In this document: positions 1 to 10,699 of the stretch, piece by piece
How the letters are laid out: each line of letters starts with the position of its first letter
Position numbering within the stretch: position 1 is the stretch's first letter
Made by a program: the position numbers and the translations under genes
Assembly: GCA_009731375.1 (NCBI GenBank)
Contig: BJOX01000308.1
Span: 479,039-513,463 of the forward strand
Reading direction: 5' to 3'
Length of the DNA stretch: 34,425 nt
Source: Paulinella micropora
Lineage: Eukaryota; Cercozoa; Imbricatea; Euglyphida
The notes under the pieces: generated by a model
Told to the model about the DNA's origin: nothing
The model's input: only the letters and a program-made list of their open reading frames with translations
Database searches by the model: none

Positions 1-51
<51 letters not shown>
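1..51. repeat. (GATA)n microsatellite at window edge
   Basis: Uninterrupted GATA repeats run from the first base. The same tetranucleotide dominates the last 10 kb of the window, so this is probably the edge of a similar tract that continues upstream. Confidence 0.97.
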
Positions 52-88
52 GTATTTGTTTGTGTATGTGTGTATTAATTAAAGCTCT

Positions 89-341
89 CACACGCCACAG
101 AAAAGGACAGACCACTTTGCTTGACTGCAAACAAAATACTTGCAACATGACATAGGAAAATGTGAGCTTTTTGCTAAGAAAGTTGTTTGTCAAAAATTCG
201 TTCCTAAATTATGAAGCGACCACTTGCTCTTTCACGCTGCAATAAAGCGGCGACTCTAAGTTAGTGCCTAACTTAGAGTCGCCGCTTTATTGCAGCGTGA
301 AAGAGCAAGTAGTTGCTTCATAATTTAGGAACGAATTTTGG
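89..341. repeat. Fold-back repeat, copy 1
   Basis: Positions 193-264 and 268-339 are inverted repeats of about 72 bp with only about two mismatches, separated by a 3-base loop centred on 266. The arm contains the words TTCGTTCCTAAATTATGAAG and CTGCAATAAAGCGGCGACTC. The unit is preceded by about 100 bp that also recurs in copy 2. It has no coding capacity. It could be a non-autonomous fold-back or MITE-like element, or the product of a palindromic duplication. Confidence 0.9.
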
Positions 342-427
342 GTACAGAGAAAAAATGCGATCAGTTTCTTCTAAATTTCTTAGCAAGTAACTGCTTTCCA
401 GCAAAAAAAAACTTGTCTCTCCTATCA

Positions 428-686
428 CCCACATGCTACAGAAAAGGACAGACCACTTTGCTTCACTACAAACAAAGCACTTACAATATAACATAGGAAA
501 TGTGAGTTTTCTGACCCTTTTTTCCGAAAAAAAATTCGTTCCTAAATTATGAAGCAACTACTTGCTCTTTCACGCTGCAATAAAGCGGCGACTCTAAGTT
601 AGGTCCTTACTTAGAGTCGCCGCTTTATTGCAGCGTGAAAGAGCAAGTAGTTGCTTCATAATTTAGGAACGAACTTTTGACAAACT
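428..686. repeat. Fold-back repeat, copy 2 (tandem copy)
   Basis: This is a second copy of the fold-back unit in direct orientation. Its arms are about 530-599 and 609-678, with a short loop. The about 100 bp before it match the segment at 89-190 with scattered substitutions. The outermost left arm of copy 1 (from 186, GTTTGTCAAAA) also matches the complement of the last bases of copy 2 (CTTTTGACAAAC, about 675-686), so the two palindromes are nested in a larger inverted structure. Confidence 0.9.
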
Positions 687-779
687 TGCCATGATTTTCA
701 GCACCCGCCACTTCAAATTTTCAGCTACTGGCTTTTTTCCACTTTTGAAGTCCGACAATCGCACACCGACCTTCGCGCT

Positions 780-1608
780 ATGTCTGACCTAGTAGCGGAG
801 ACATTGCAGGGCATTGCTAGAAATCGATTGGGGGAGCTGTTCCTGTTTTGTAATAACAATCCTGAGAAGCAACCGTTTGAGAAAGTGACAATTCCTCCAG
901 AACTCCGAAGAAAGTATGACGGGCTTTCAAAGCGGGAGATTGAGGAAGTCTGTCCGCAGACAAAACATCAGTGGAATCAGAACAGCAGATACAGGGGAGC
1001 AGCCAAGGCATGGGATGATGGGCTAGGCAGTGAGAAAGAAGTGACAAGAGTGATAATCAAAAGAAAAAGAAATCAGACAGTCTTTTTGCTTTCGGAGGAG
1101 GAGACGAAGAAGAAGAAGAAGAAGGAGGGGAAGACGAAGAAGAAGAGGAAGACTGATGAAACAGAAGAAGAAGGAGAAGAAGAAGAAGAAGAAGAAGAAG
1201 AAGAAGAAGAAGAAGAAGAAGAAGAAGAAGAAGAAGAAGAAGAAGAAGAAGAAGAAGAAGAAGAAGAAGAAGAAGAAGAAGAAGAAGGAGAAGAAGAAGA
1301 AGGAGGATGGAAGGGAAAGAAGAAGAAGAAGAAGGAGAAGAAGAAGAAGAAGGAGACGAAGAAGAAGGAGAAAGAGAAGAAGAAGGAGACGAAGAAGAAG
1401 AGGAAGACTGATGAAACAGAAGAAAAGAAGGAGAAGAAGAAGAAGAAGAAGAAGAAGAAGAAGAAGAAGAAGAAGAAGAAGAAGGAGAAGAAGGGAAGGG
1501 AAAGAACAGAGAGAGATCGACGAAGAAAAAGAAAACCAAGAACCGACCAGAGAAGACAACAACAACAACAACAACAACAACGACAACGCCAACGACAACA
1601 ACAACAGC

Positions 1609-1640
<32 letters not shown>

Positions 1641-1654
1641 CGACGATGACGACG

Positions 1655-1688
<34 letters not shown>

Positions 1689-1696
1689 CGACAACG

Positions 1697-1727
<31 letters not shown>

Positions 1728-1756
1728 CGACGACGACGACGACGACGACAACAACC

Positions 1757-1805
<49 letters not shown>

Positions 1806-1945
1806 CGACGACAACGACAACAACAACAACGACAACAACAACAACAACAACAACAACGACAACAACGACGACGACAACGACGACGACGAAGACAACAACA
1901 ACAACAACAACGACGACAACAACGACAACGACAACAACAACAACG

Positions 1946-1982
<37 letters not shown>

Positions 1983-1999
1983 CGACAACAACGACGACG

Positions 2000-2035
<36 letters not shown>

Positions 2036-4265
2036 GCAAAGGAGTTACCGCCAGTCCAGGAAGGCAAGTATAGAATATGGGAGCTCCCCAGGAGTTTTCA
2101 GTACATATACAATAAGGAAGCCGAAGAGCAGTTTCAAGACGGTGATGGGAACAAGTTCCAGGACGGGTACACAAAAACTCTTTCCCTTTTTGTCACCATC
2201 TGTTGTTGTTATTGTAAATTTAGGTTGTTAATAAGATTCCAGCTTGACGACGGCAAGGTAGGATTGGCAAGGTAGGATTGCTTGTAATACTATCTGTGAA
2301 TCATTTTTGCTTGTTGAAAGGTGCGGGACGGTGCTTTCATTACTAACGTCCAACTACCCAGTAACAAGGTTGTGTTGGGACCGCAGAAAAGTATTGAGAC
2401 CAGCGAAGGCGTGGGCGAAATAATGCCTGCTCCCGGGTTTGTGTTCTTTTTAGTAGAGCTTTTTAATGATGCATTTGTCTTGACAGGATGATTATTGAGT
2501 TTCCACAGCGGTGGGAGCAAGGCTTAAACCAAACGAAGTTCAATAAAAGTAAGAAATATTCTTTGTGTGTGGTGTTTGAATGTTATGGTCTGTATTGCAG
2601 TGTGCAAGAAGCACATCCTGGTGGTGAGAACCGTCGACGCTACAGCTATAGGGGGTGCGGTTGAAAGCCGAGAACTACAACTCCTAGATAAGTATTTCCT
2701 TTCGATCGGGCACACACTCGCCCTACCGGATCATAAGGAGGATTTCGAGAAGGACATCATGCCTCTTCTCAAGCCATATGCTGGTAAGCCCACAGCCCCT
2801 TTCCTTCACCGGTTCCGGAAGAAGGAGCTGATGTTGGCTATACAGGCGAACAAACTTAAGGTATTGGCATCTGTCTCCATCTTCGCAATGTTGTTTTGTG
2901 AATGTTAGAAGGCCGCCGGAACGCGGGAGTCAGGACGGGTCAAAATCGACCGCTCTTTAGCAGGTATGCATTTGTTTTGCTTGTTTCTCACCTTTGATCT
3001 GTGAACCTGTTGAACTAGATGAGGTCATTGAGGAAAGTCCCCCGAAGACGAATAAGAAGGCCGGTCCAAAGAAGCCAAAAGAAAGCGAGATAGAAGTCGA
3101 GGGTTAGAGGCTGCAGAAGCCACTGTTAGTTTCGAGCTTTTCTTTGTTTGTAGACTTTGATAGGAAAGCAGCGATGACGAGGTTATCACGCAGGAGAAAA
3201 CGCAGGCGAAAAAAAAAACCAAAGAAAGGTCAGCACCTTGATTTCTTTTTTTTCTCCTGCGTTTTGCAATAATAAATATTGCTTGTAGGAAAGGGCGACA
3301 AGGAAGAGGAGGAAAAGGGCGGCAAGGAAGCCTTAGGGGAGGCTGAGGGTCTTTCGGTAATTTTGTGATCCCTCCCTTCCCCTCCTCCTCCTCCTCCTCC
3401 TTCTCCTTCTTCTTCTTCTTCTTCTTCTACTACTACTACTACTACTACTACTTCTTTATCAATATTATATATATTATTGAAATCATATTGATTTATTGAT
3501 TTATTTATTCACTGTCACTGCTGCTTTGACAGAAGTTAAGGGCTGATATCAGCAATATGAGCTCGTCTATTTCGCAGCTTGTGAAAACTTTGCAAGAGCG
3601 TCCCGTCTCTGGCCCGGGGGGTGGTGGGGGTGAGGGGAATCCGAAGCAGCAGCAAAAAGAAGAGGAAGAAGAAGAAAAAAACAAAAACGAGAACAAGAAA
3701 GAGAAAAAGAAGAAAGAGAAGAAGAAGAGGAAAGAGAATAAGAAGAAGAAGAAGCATGAGAGTGACAGTGACACGTCAGACAGCTCGTCAGACAGCTCGT
3801 CAGACAGCAGCTCAGATAGTGATAGTGAGCAAGAGAAACAGAAGAAGAAGAAAAAGAAGAAGAAGAAGAAGAAGAAGAAGAAGAAGAAGAAGAAGAAGAA
3901 GAAGAAGAAGAAGAAGAAGAAGAAGAAGATGAAGAGAAAGACTTCATTCCGTGGATATGCGAGTGCTGTGGATTGCGAAATGAGGAAAACACAAGGTAAG
4001 AACTATGTGAGCTGTGCAAATATAGATCTTCTTCATCAGGTGAAACTGAGACTGAGGAAGAGAAAGAAGAAGACGAGCAGGAAAGGAAAGTAGGAGAAGA
4101 AGAAGAAGAGGACGAAGAGGACAAGGAAAGCGGCAAAGATGACGATGGTGATGATCAGAGAGTAAGAGTCAGGCGTGAGAGAGTGAAGAAGAAGGAGACT
4201 AGATGATAGTATTACTGGTGCAGATGATTCAGAAGAGGAAGATTGAGATTAATGTAGGGGGTTAG
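780..4265 (+). CDS. Spliced gene, Lys/Glu-rich protein of unknown function, 12 exons
   Basis: I do not recognise the family. The proposed exons are 780-2166, 2224-2257, 2321-2436, 2487-2548, 2601-2860, 2909-2963, 3019-3102, 3154-3228, 3289-3356, 3533-3995, 4040-4161 and 4224-4265. All eleven introns are GT...AG, ten of them 44-63 nt and one 176 nt, and from the end of exon 1 every junction preserves one frame, which is strong evidence for a real gene. The start is ATG 780, opening an apparently ordinary N-terminus of about 90 residues. Triplet tracts then encode long Glu and Lys runs, and later probably Thr. Exons 2-5 encode ordinary-looking sequence (for example FLHRFRKKELMLAIQANKLK). Exons 7-11 are Lys/Glu/Ser-rich with an SD-repeat near 3760-3830. 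The frame entering the repeats differs from the frame leaving them, so exon 1 has an indel, a missed intron or an assembly error. An alternative end without the last intron is TGA 4204-4206. The composition would fit a nuclear protein, but that is inference. Confidence 0.75.
1096..1495 (+). repeat. (GAA/AAG)n triplet expansion in exon 1
   Basis: Near-pure GAA/AAG repeats, read in the exon 1 frame as long Glu then Lys runs. A 37 bp non-repetitive word (containing GAGGAAGACTGATGAAACAG) occurs at 1133-1169 and again at 1388-1424. The offset of 255 bp is a multiple of three, so the expansion includes an in-frame duplication. Confidence 0.95.
1555..2037 (+). repeat. (AAC/GAC)n triplet expansion in exon 1
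   Basis: About 480 bp of AAC triplets with interspersed GAC. All three forward frames stay open for long stretches: poly-Gln, poly-Asn/Asp or poly-Thr. The frame that joins the downstream exons reads ACA/ACG, that is poly-Thr. This differs from the frame entering from ATG 780, so the frame must change within or just before this tract. Confidence 0.95.
3378..3452 (+). repeat. CTC/CTT/CTA triplets inside intron 9
   Basis: Pyrimidine-rich triplets (CTC, then CTT, then CTA) fill the one long intron, 3357-3532. They account for much of its 176 nt compared with the 44-63 nt of the other introns. Confidence 0.85.
3837..3930 (+). repeat. (AAG)n tract in exon 10
   Basis: An AAG repeat coding a run of Lys near the C-terminal part of the protein, directly after a Ser/Asp repeat region with the DNA period TCAGACAGCTCG. 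Confidence 0.95.
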
Positions 4266-4694
4266 AGCGCTCGTGAGTGGGGGGTGTGTGTATGTGTGTG
4301 TGTGTGTGGGGTGGGGGGGGGTTGCCTCACACTGATTTTTTTTGTGTCATTGAGTCACAACCAGGTAGTTTTATTAATAAATAAACGTGTTTCCAATTGA
4401 TTTAAAAGCGCATTATGTCAGTCTAATATTAATTACAACAGTCAGGTCAGGCATACTGACTTTGCGGGGTGGGCGGGTATGTGTTGCCGAGCCGGCCGAA
4501 CGACTTTTTTTTCACATTCTTTTATGAGTGTCAACACTAGTTTTTATTAATAAATAAACTAGTTTCCAATTGGTTTAAACACACATTACAATCTAATATT
4601 AGTTAGAAGAGTCAGGTCTGACATGTAGAAAAAACTAAGTATACCCTAGGAAAATTTCGGAAAAAGGGGCCATCCCCAGTTATCCGAACTGGTT

Positions 4695-4728
<34 letters not shown>

Positions 4729-4738
4729 CAGTAGTAGC

Positions 4739-4788
<50 letters not shown>

Positions 4789-4918
4789 CAGCAGCAGCAG
4801 CACCGTCACGAGCAGGGGAAGTGTAGCAACAAGAAACAAGAATGTGCGCAAGCCAAGCAGCAGCAGCAGCAGCACCATTGTTAGTAGCTATAGGGGAAGT
4901 GAAGCAACAGGAAACAAG
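4266..4918. other. Intergenic region with two imperfect tandem duplications and a GTA tract
   Basis: A GT-rich run lies at 4280-4320. Positions 4368-4462 recur with divergence at 4540-4626 (shared words include TTATTAATAAATAAAC and GTTTCCAATTG). Both copies carry AATAAA, a possible poly(A) signal for the upstream gene. A (GTA/GCA)n tract runs from about 4693 to 4803. Just before the next gene, a segment at about 4790-4855 recurs at about 4858-4930 (shared words GGGGAAGTG and GAAACAAGA), so the start codon region of the second gene sits in a small duplication. Confidence 0.75.
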
Positions 4919-5699
4919 ATGCGCAAGCGTGTATTTAAACGCATGATAGAAGAGGACGTGGACGCAATCATGACGAAAGAACAGCGTCTCGTGGACTCTG
5001 ACGAGGAAATAGATGAATGGGCTAAACGACGGCGCATTTGGGGTTAGTAACGGCCGAAGTGTAGTTTGGTTGTAACCCTATGATTCACGATTAAAAGTGC
5101 CATACACTCTCTCTGTCTCTCTCTGTGTCTTGCTCTTTCTCTACAGGGCGGGAGATTGAAGTCAGCGACGACAGTGATGACGACAGTGTGCAAGTCACCA
5201 AGGTAGTAGAGGGCAACGGTCCGAAAACAGTCAAGGCCGAAATAAGAGCTGGCGATATCATCAGGTATTGGAACACCTTCACGCGTTTTGGATCTCCAGA
5301 AGGGGAATACCTCGTAAGTCAGGTCACGGAAGTAGATCCTGGAAGTACAACTTGGCCGCTGTTCGGACTTTTGGTTTTAAACCCTCTCCTGGGATTGACG
5401 ATTATGTAGAAGTGCTGAATAGGCCAGGACGTGTATGGCAGGAGTTGTCTGAGTATCATTTGGTGAAGGGCCGCGTATCTCTTCGGAAGGCGAACGCGGA
5501 CTTGGAACTCCTTAACTCTAAAACTCTAGTGGGAGCGCTGGTGCAGAATTTGAAGAACAAATGTGCGGGAGAAATCATTGGCTTGAAAGTGTTAGCTAAG
5601 AAGGTGGGAAGGGAAACATTTGACTTGTTAGCTGAAAACAGTCGTTGGAAGTTAAGTTATGATGAAGTTATGAATTTTGACATGGCGGAGCTTGGTTGA
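4919..5699 (+). CDS. Small spliced gene of unknown function, with frame break
   Basis: The family is not recognised. The start chosen is ATG 4919; the frame is open upstream to about 4844 but without ATG. Exon 1 (4919-5042) ends at a GTTAGT donor and intron 1 is 5043-5146, ending CTCTACAG. Exon 2 opens with an acidic Asp/Ser stretch and reads on through GDIIRYWNTFTRFG. The frame then changes between about 5314 and 5441. A consensus GTAAGT donor at 5314 would restore the frame with an acceptor at 5441 (GGCAG, 128 nt intron) or at 5345 (32 nt). The alternative is a true one-base frameshift, because sequence inside that interval also looks protein-like in both frames. The last exon ends at TGA 5697-5699. 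The protein would be roughly 180-220 residues, with no signal peptide or membrane segment seen. Confidence 0.55.
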
Positions 5700-5865
5700 G
5701 CTTGTTGATCGGAGTGTCACAATCCTTACCTGTTCAGGACAAAGAAGCGTGGCAAAGACTTACGTGTTGTGGGAAACTTGTTGGAAATTAAAAGTCTTAT
5801 TTCGTTATCATGGACTGCGGCGGTGAGAAAGACCTTTAAGTAAAAAAGATTATGCCGGTAATGAC
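5700..5865. other. Unique sequence before assembly gap
   Basis: No gene or repeat recognised in the short stretch between the second gene and the N run. Confidence 0.6.
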
Positions 5866-6387
5866 NNNNNNNNNNNNNNNNNNNNNNNNNNNNNNNNNNN
5901 NNNNNNNNNNNNNNNNNNNNNNNNNNNNNNNNNNNNNNNNNNNNNNNNNNNNNNNNNNNNNNNNNNNNNNNNNNNNNNNNNNNNNNNNNNNNNNNNNNNN
6001 NNNNNNNNNNNNNNNNNNNNNNNNNNNNNNNNNNNNNNNNNNNNNNNNNNNNNNNNNNNNNNNNNNNNNNNNNNNNNNNNNNNNNNNNNNNNNNNNNNNN
6101 NNNNNNNNNNNNNNNNNNNNNNNNNNNNNNNNNNNNNNNNNNNNNNNNNNNNNNNNNNNNNNNNNNNNNNNNNNNNNNNNNNNNNNNNNNNNNNNNNNNN
6201 NNNNNNNNNNNNNNNNNNNNNNNNNNNNNNNNNNNNNNNNNNNNNNNNNNNNNNNNNNNNNNNNNNNNNNNNNNNNNNNNNNNNNNNNNNNNNNNNNNNN
6301 NNNNNNNNNNNNNNNNNNNNNNNNNNNNNNNNNNNNNNNNNNNNNNNNNNNNNNNNNNNNNNNNNNNNNNNNNNNNNNNNNNNNNNN
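5866..6387. other. Assembly gap (N run) followed by G homopolymer
   Basis: A run of 522 N followed by a G homopolymer of about 18 bases (6388-6405). The G run beside a gap is likely to be of uncertain length. Confidence 0.98.
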
Positions 6388-6499
6388 GGGGGGGGGGGGG
6401 GGGGGAGTGTGGGGAAGAGTTAGTGGTAAGGTGCACGGTAAACAGGGTGCAGCCGACCTCGACGTAAGGGCTGACCTCGACCTAAGTTACGAAAGATCG

Positions 6500-7240
6500 C
6501 CCGGCCGGTTTGCTGTAAAAACTAATTATTGAAAATGTACGTAAAAAGCGTGAAAAAGAGTAAAAAATAAGTTGGAAAAACCTGGAAAGAATAGTTACTG
6601 TTAACTTGAAAAATAACTAGAAAATACAAATGAAGCATAAGAAGTGAGAACGGGAAAAATGAAAATGGAAAATAAATGATAAATCGCAATAAAAATATAT
6701 GTTTGGGAAAATCCCAATGAAAAGTAATAACTAAAATATGATGAGAGATGAAAGATAAATAATAATGAAGGAAATAACCAGAAGAAGCTATGAACCGAAA
6801 GAAAATACGTGATAAAATAAACAGGAAAAATGAGGTCAGATGGATAAAGAAGAGAAGAGAGAAAAGAAAAGAGTGACTCTGAGAAAAGAAAGGACGAAAA
6901 AACTAACTAACCAGCAAGAGAAACAATCCCACGGGGGGGAGAAGAAAGTCGCACGGTTTGCCACTATCCTTTTTGGAGAAAGTCCCACGATTCGCCAGCG
7001 TAGCCGCGATGCAGACTCGCAATCCCAGTTGAGTGGCCAAATCGAAGAGGCCCCAGGAATCTTATCCAGAGGCCAAGTGTCAGGCGCACTAACCCCACCA
7101 TGTGAGATGCTACAAGCTCGGAAATAGATAAGCTGTCACCAGTTACGAGATAAGTGGCTAGGATTGTAGGAGCTCGGGTAGCTCATCTAAACCTTGGACC
7201 CAGGACCATAGTACGTCTGCATGTCCCTTCCATTCAGGCC
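6500..7240 (+). repeat. Left inverted repeat arm of RT element
   Basis: The complement of this arm is found at 10700-11442. Strongly matching blocks include GATTCGCCAGCGTAGC, GTGGCCAAATCGAAGAGGCC, GGCGCACTAACCCCACC and CCTTGGACCCAGGACCA. By eye, identity is about 80 percent over the better half, with several small indels. The outer half is A-rich and diverges more. No gene was recognised in it. Confidence 0.88.
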
Positions 7241-7761
7241 GTCATTAGGCGTGTGATATAGCCAAAACCATCAGTAGTTCGCCTCATGTAAAAAGTCCGC
7301 AAATACACTCTTCTAGCAGTAGTAGTGGCAGTGGCAGTGGCAGTAGCAGTGGCAACACTTCCACCACCAATAAACACTACTAGTACTCCTGCTACTCCTA
7401 CTGCTACCGCTACTACTATCATAGCTACTGCTGCCGATACTACTAGAATTGAACTACCTCTGCTACTTACTGCTACTGAAGCTACTTTTACCAGAAATAC
7501 TCTTATTCACGACTTTTCGCACTACCTCAACTACAACTACTTATTTAGATACTGAGTTTACTCCTGGTTCGTTTGGATGAACATCTTCGCTTGTGCTCCA
7601 TTGATTAGAAGAAAAATCCATTCCCGTGCCTCTGTTGTTATATCAGGAATTCACAGGAAGTGTCACAAAGGGTCTTGCTACGACCTCCATTCAACAAAAG
7701 AATTTGCAAGTCAGTCTTAGTATCACGCTTTCCCCTGCTTAGATCTTGCTCTCGTACATCA

Positions 7762-7857
<96 letters not shown>

Positions 7858-8199
7858 ATATATATGTGTGTGTGTGTGTGTAACATAGAAACATACTCTA
7901 CATAGGCTCCCCTTTTCATTTGCTTCCTTTTTCCTTGCTTTGTTTCCTACTTTCGTCTTTTCCCTTCCGCTTCCTTTCCCTCTGTTTTCTTCTTGACAAG
8001 TCCTGGGGACGCTAAACTGCATCCGGTCTTGAGTTGGCTTGAAACTGTACCAACTCATCATCTTTAACGTACTTTTCTTACCTCGTTAACTCTCCATCTC
8101 TGGTTTGTTGTTTTTCTCTCTTTCTGTACCATTCCCCTTTATTCTCTTTCCTTACTTCAATTTTTTAAACGCAAACACTTTTAATAATATAATGCTAAC
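7241..8199. other. Internal region of RT element, simple repeats, no gene recognised
   Basis: It contains GTGGCA/GTAGCA-type and CTACTC/CTGCTA-type short repeats at about 7310-7460, and at 7765-7880 a compound microsatellite of (TA)n, (TTA)n, (TA)n and (TG)n. The rest is pyrimidine-rich on the + strand with no convincing coding sequence. Confidence 0.7.
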
Positions 8200-10697
8200 C
8201 TATCCCAGTTACTCGATTATTCTGGACATCGCGAACTTATTGCGGTCCACATGTATGGACGTCAGACTGGTTTGGAAGACTGGGACCAGCTACAACTCTT
8301 ATATGGTCCCTCTAAGATTTATGAACCTGGCCACTCCCATATCAGTCGAACCCCGTATGTCCGCATGCGGTCCTCCGCAGCCCGCTCCCCATTACGACTG
8401 TACTTTGGCACGTTTCTAATCAGGGTGGATAATACTGCCTCCTATCTCGACCACACTACACCTATAGAGAAGATTACCAATCATCCCAACGCCTGGGCTC
8501 CTCAAATACGATCCGCTACAGTAGCTCAAGCTATCAAATGTCTGGTCCCAAGCTAATACCATGCCTCCCGGACGTACCAAGGCCTATGTCATGCGCGTGG
8601 TGCGATCGAACCTGCAACGTTATCCCCAAGTCCTACGGGGCTCCAACTATACTATTTCGCTCTCCGTTGGTGGAGGACTAGCTCGATCATACACTCGTGC
8701 GCTCCCATCTATTCTGCTCAAGATCTACAAACAGTGACATGGTGTTAAGTTTCCTCTACCGATCACTAAGGTTACTCATCGCAGATCCCCACCGGTGGCC
8801 GGCATCCTCCTTAATTATGTGACCCATACTTCGAAGTTTGTGTTCTCGACGACTAGACCAAAGCCACCGGAATGCACATGCCAACCGTAGGATGTCCGAC
8901 ATGCCGGGCCTCCCAGGAATTGTCGGGCAACTAAGCAGCGCGTGGTCACCGACGCCTACGGCAGCCAGCATTGAATTGGTTGTGTATAAAGCCTTCCTCA
9001 GTTTTCTCTCCTTGGCATTCAATACAGCGGTGATACTATGGATGAAAGGCCGCCCCGTCTACCCCGGAGTTCGACCGAGCTCCTTTACTCTCATCATCTC
9101 GCTCTCCGGTCTCATCTTCGTTTCGTCAGAGCAACACATATCGAGATTGATCACCTTCTTCGGTCCGTCCAACAAGCTAGCATCCATCAACACTACCATG
9201 CTGAGATAGCTTTTACAATAGATCCATTGTTCCTGTGTCGCGATCAGCTTAAAGCGCTGGTAACCCAGTCGCTTGACCCAGTCGCTTGATAAGAATGGCA
9301 ATTCCTTATGGGTAGAGTGTCGAGCGCTCACGTATCAACGGATGAGGCAAAAAGTTGTGGACTCCCCTGCATTTGTAAGATCCCCTGCAACCTCAGATGA
9401 CATTCGAGAAGAATTAATCATCTATACAAGTCGCAAGGGCTGGAACGGTTTGGTCGTCTCAACAGAAAACAGTCTAAGATCCACAGTGCTATTGTCTTTC
9501 CCAAGGACAAGTCTCCGCTTGACAAGACTTGTCTTGTTTGCAACCAGAAACACCCACCTTGGCGCAATGTACTTCGTAACCTCAGCCGAGTCCTCCAGTT
9601 CATTGTCTTGCAGCTTGACAGAGTTTTGAAGCATTTCAATCTCCCTCATCTTTCACGACTCAGACACCACCTTACCAGTGCCATGACCCGTTTCCGCAAG
9701 TTTGACAGCAAGAGCCGCGTGTTCGTCTTCCAGTTTGACGTGAAGCAAATGTTTACTTGGTTGTCCCATAAGTCCGTCATCAACTCAGTTCTTTTTGCTC
9801 TTACCGCTATGAAGGTGTTCACGAGGGAAAACAAGCGATCTGCCACGTACTGTGATGCTTTCCAAGTCTCAAAGCAAGCATGGATGGCTACAGATAATAA
9901 GCTTCGATTCTATGTATGATGGAAAAGAGGGAATGCGACTGCTGATTTCTTCTTTCTTTCGTTCGACGAAATCGTTAGGGTCATCCGTTTGGACCTTGCC
10001 CATATATGTTTCTCTATGGGTGACTTAGTCTTCACCCAACTTCACTGCTATCCCATTGGTGGGTACCTCTCGGCCCAACTGGCAGTTATAAAATGCATGG
10101 TTGATGAGCACATCGCCATTACTACTCGGATCCCTCGGTTCCTGCGACCAGCTATCTATGGTATCCACCAAGTAGATGATCTCTTGCTGATGACAGCGTT
10201 ACCGGTCAAATATCCTGTCATTAGCCTCCTGCTCTCAACGATCCGACAGTCAGGTAACACAGACTGCGTGTCCGACGACCAGCTGTATACGGGAGGTTTA
10301 GAATTGAATTTCGAAGAAGATGCGGTTGCCCCAGTCCGAGGACACTACTCAGTCGTCTTCGCGGGATATGATCTCGTGATTCCCGTTGATGTCTCGTTCC
10401 CATTTCAAGAACTGGGTCTCGATGATGACGGAGAACAGAATCGGATTTCCTCGATTGCCACCGATGGACACGTTCACAAGACGTGAGACCCTAATATGCA
10501 CTCTTGTTAGCATGTTTACCCTTTTCTACACCCAGAGCTCTTGCCAGAGAATATTAGCTGAGTCCGTCTTACGTCTTTTCGTGGAAATCAGATATCCTCG
10601 AAACGTGTTTGAGGCGGCCCTGCCTCGAATGAGTCCTCGCGATGAAGTCTGGCCGCGGGTACGGAAGTTGTTTCGGATCTCTACGAAGTATACGTAG
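8200..10697 (+). pseudogene. Degenerate reverse transcriptase gene
   Basis: Most of the recognisable protein lies in one frame with internal stops. From 8561 it reads into a C-x-C motif (PPECTCQP, about 8870). RT motif A is FQFDVKQMF (Asp codon 9737-9739), motif B is PIGGYLSAQLA (from 10052) and motif C is HQVDDLLL (about 10170), all in the same frame with one TGA between A and B (9917-9919). A fingers-like FPKDKS lies near 9500. After motif C come about 100 residues, then a shift of frame near 10450-10490 into a helical C-terminal region ending at TAG 10695-10697. A 13 bp tandem duplication near 9260-9286 breaks the frame, and a small indel near 9415 moves it back. Further stops lie at 8735, 8885 and 8972. 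It resembles Penelope-like and related RTs more than gypsy or LINE RTs, but the subclass is uncertain. Confidence 0.75.
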
Positions 10698-10699
10698 CC

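Noticed and set aside
1057-2174. Minus-strand frames of poly-Leu, poly-Val and poly-Phe
   Set aside because: They are the complement of triplet repeats in exon 1 of the + strand gene; long open frames are inevitable in pure triplet tracts.
8756-9022. Minus-strand 88-codon frame with an HRWG motif, possible tyrosine recombinase
   Set aside because: It overlaps the coherent + strand RT frame, has no second catalytic motif nearby and is short; most likely a shadow.
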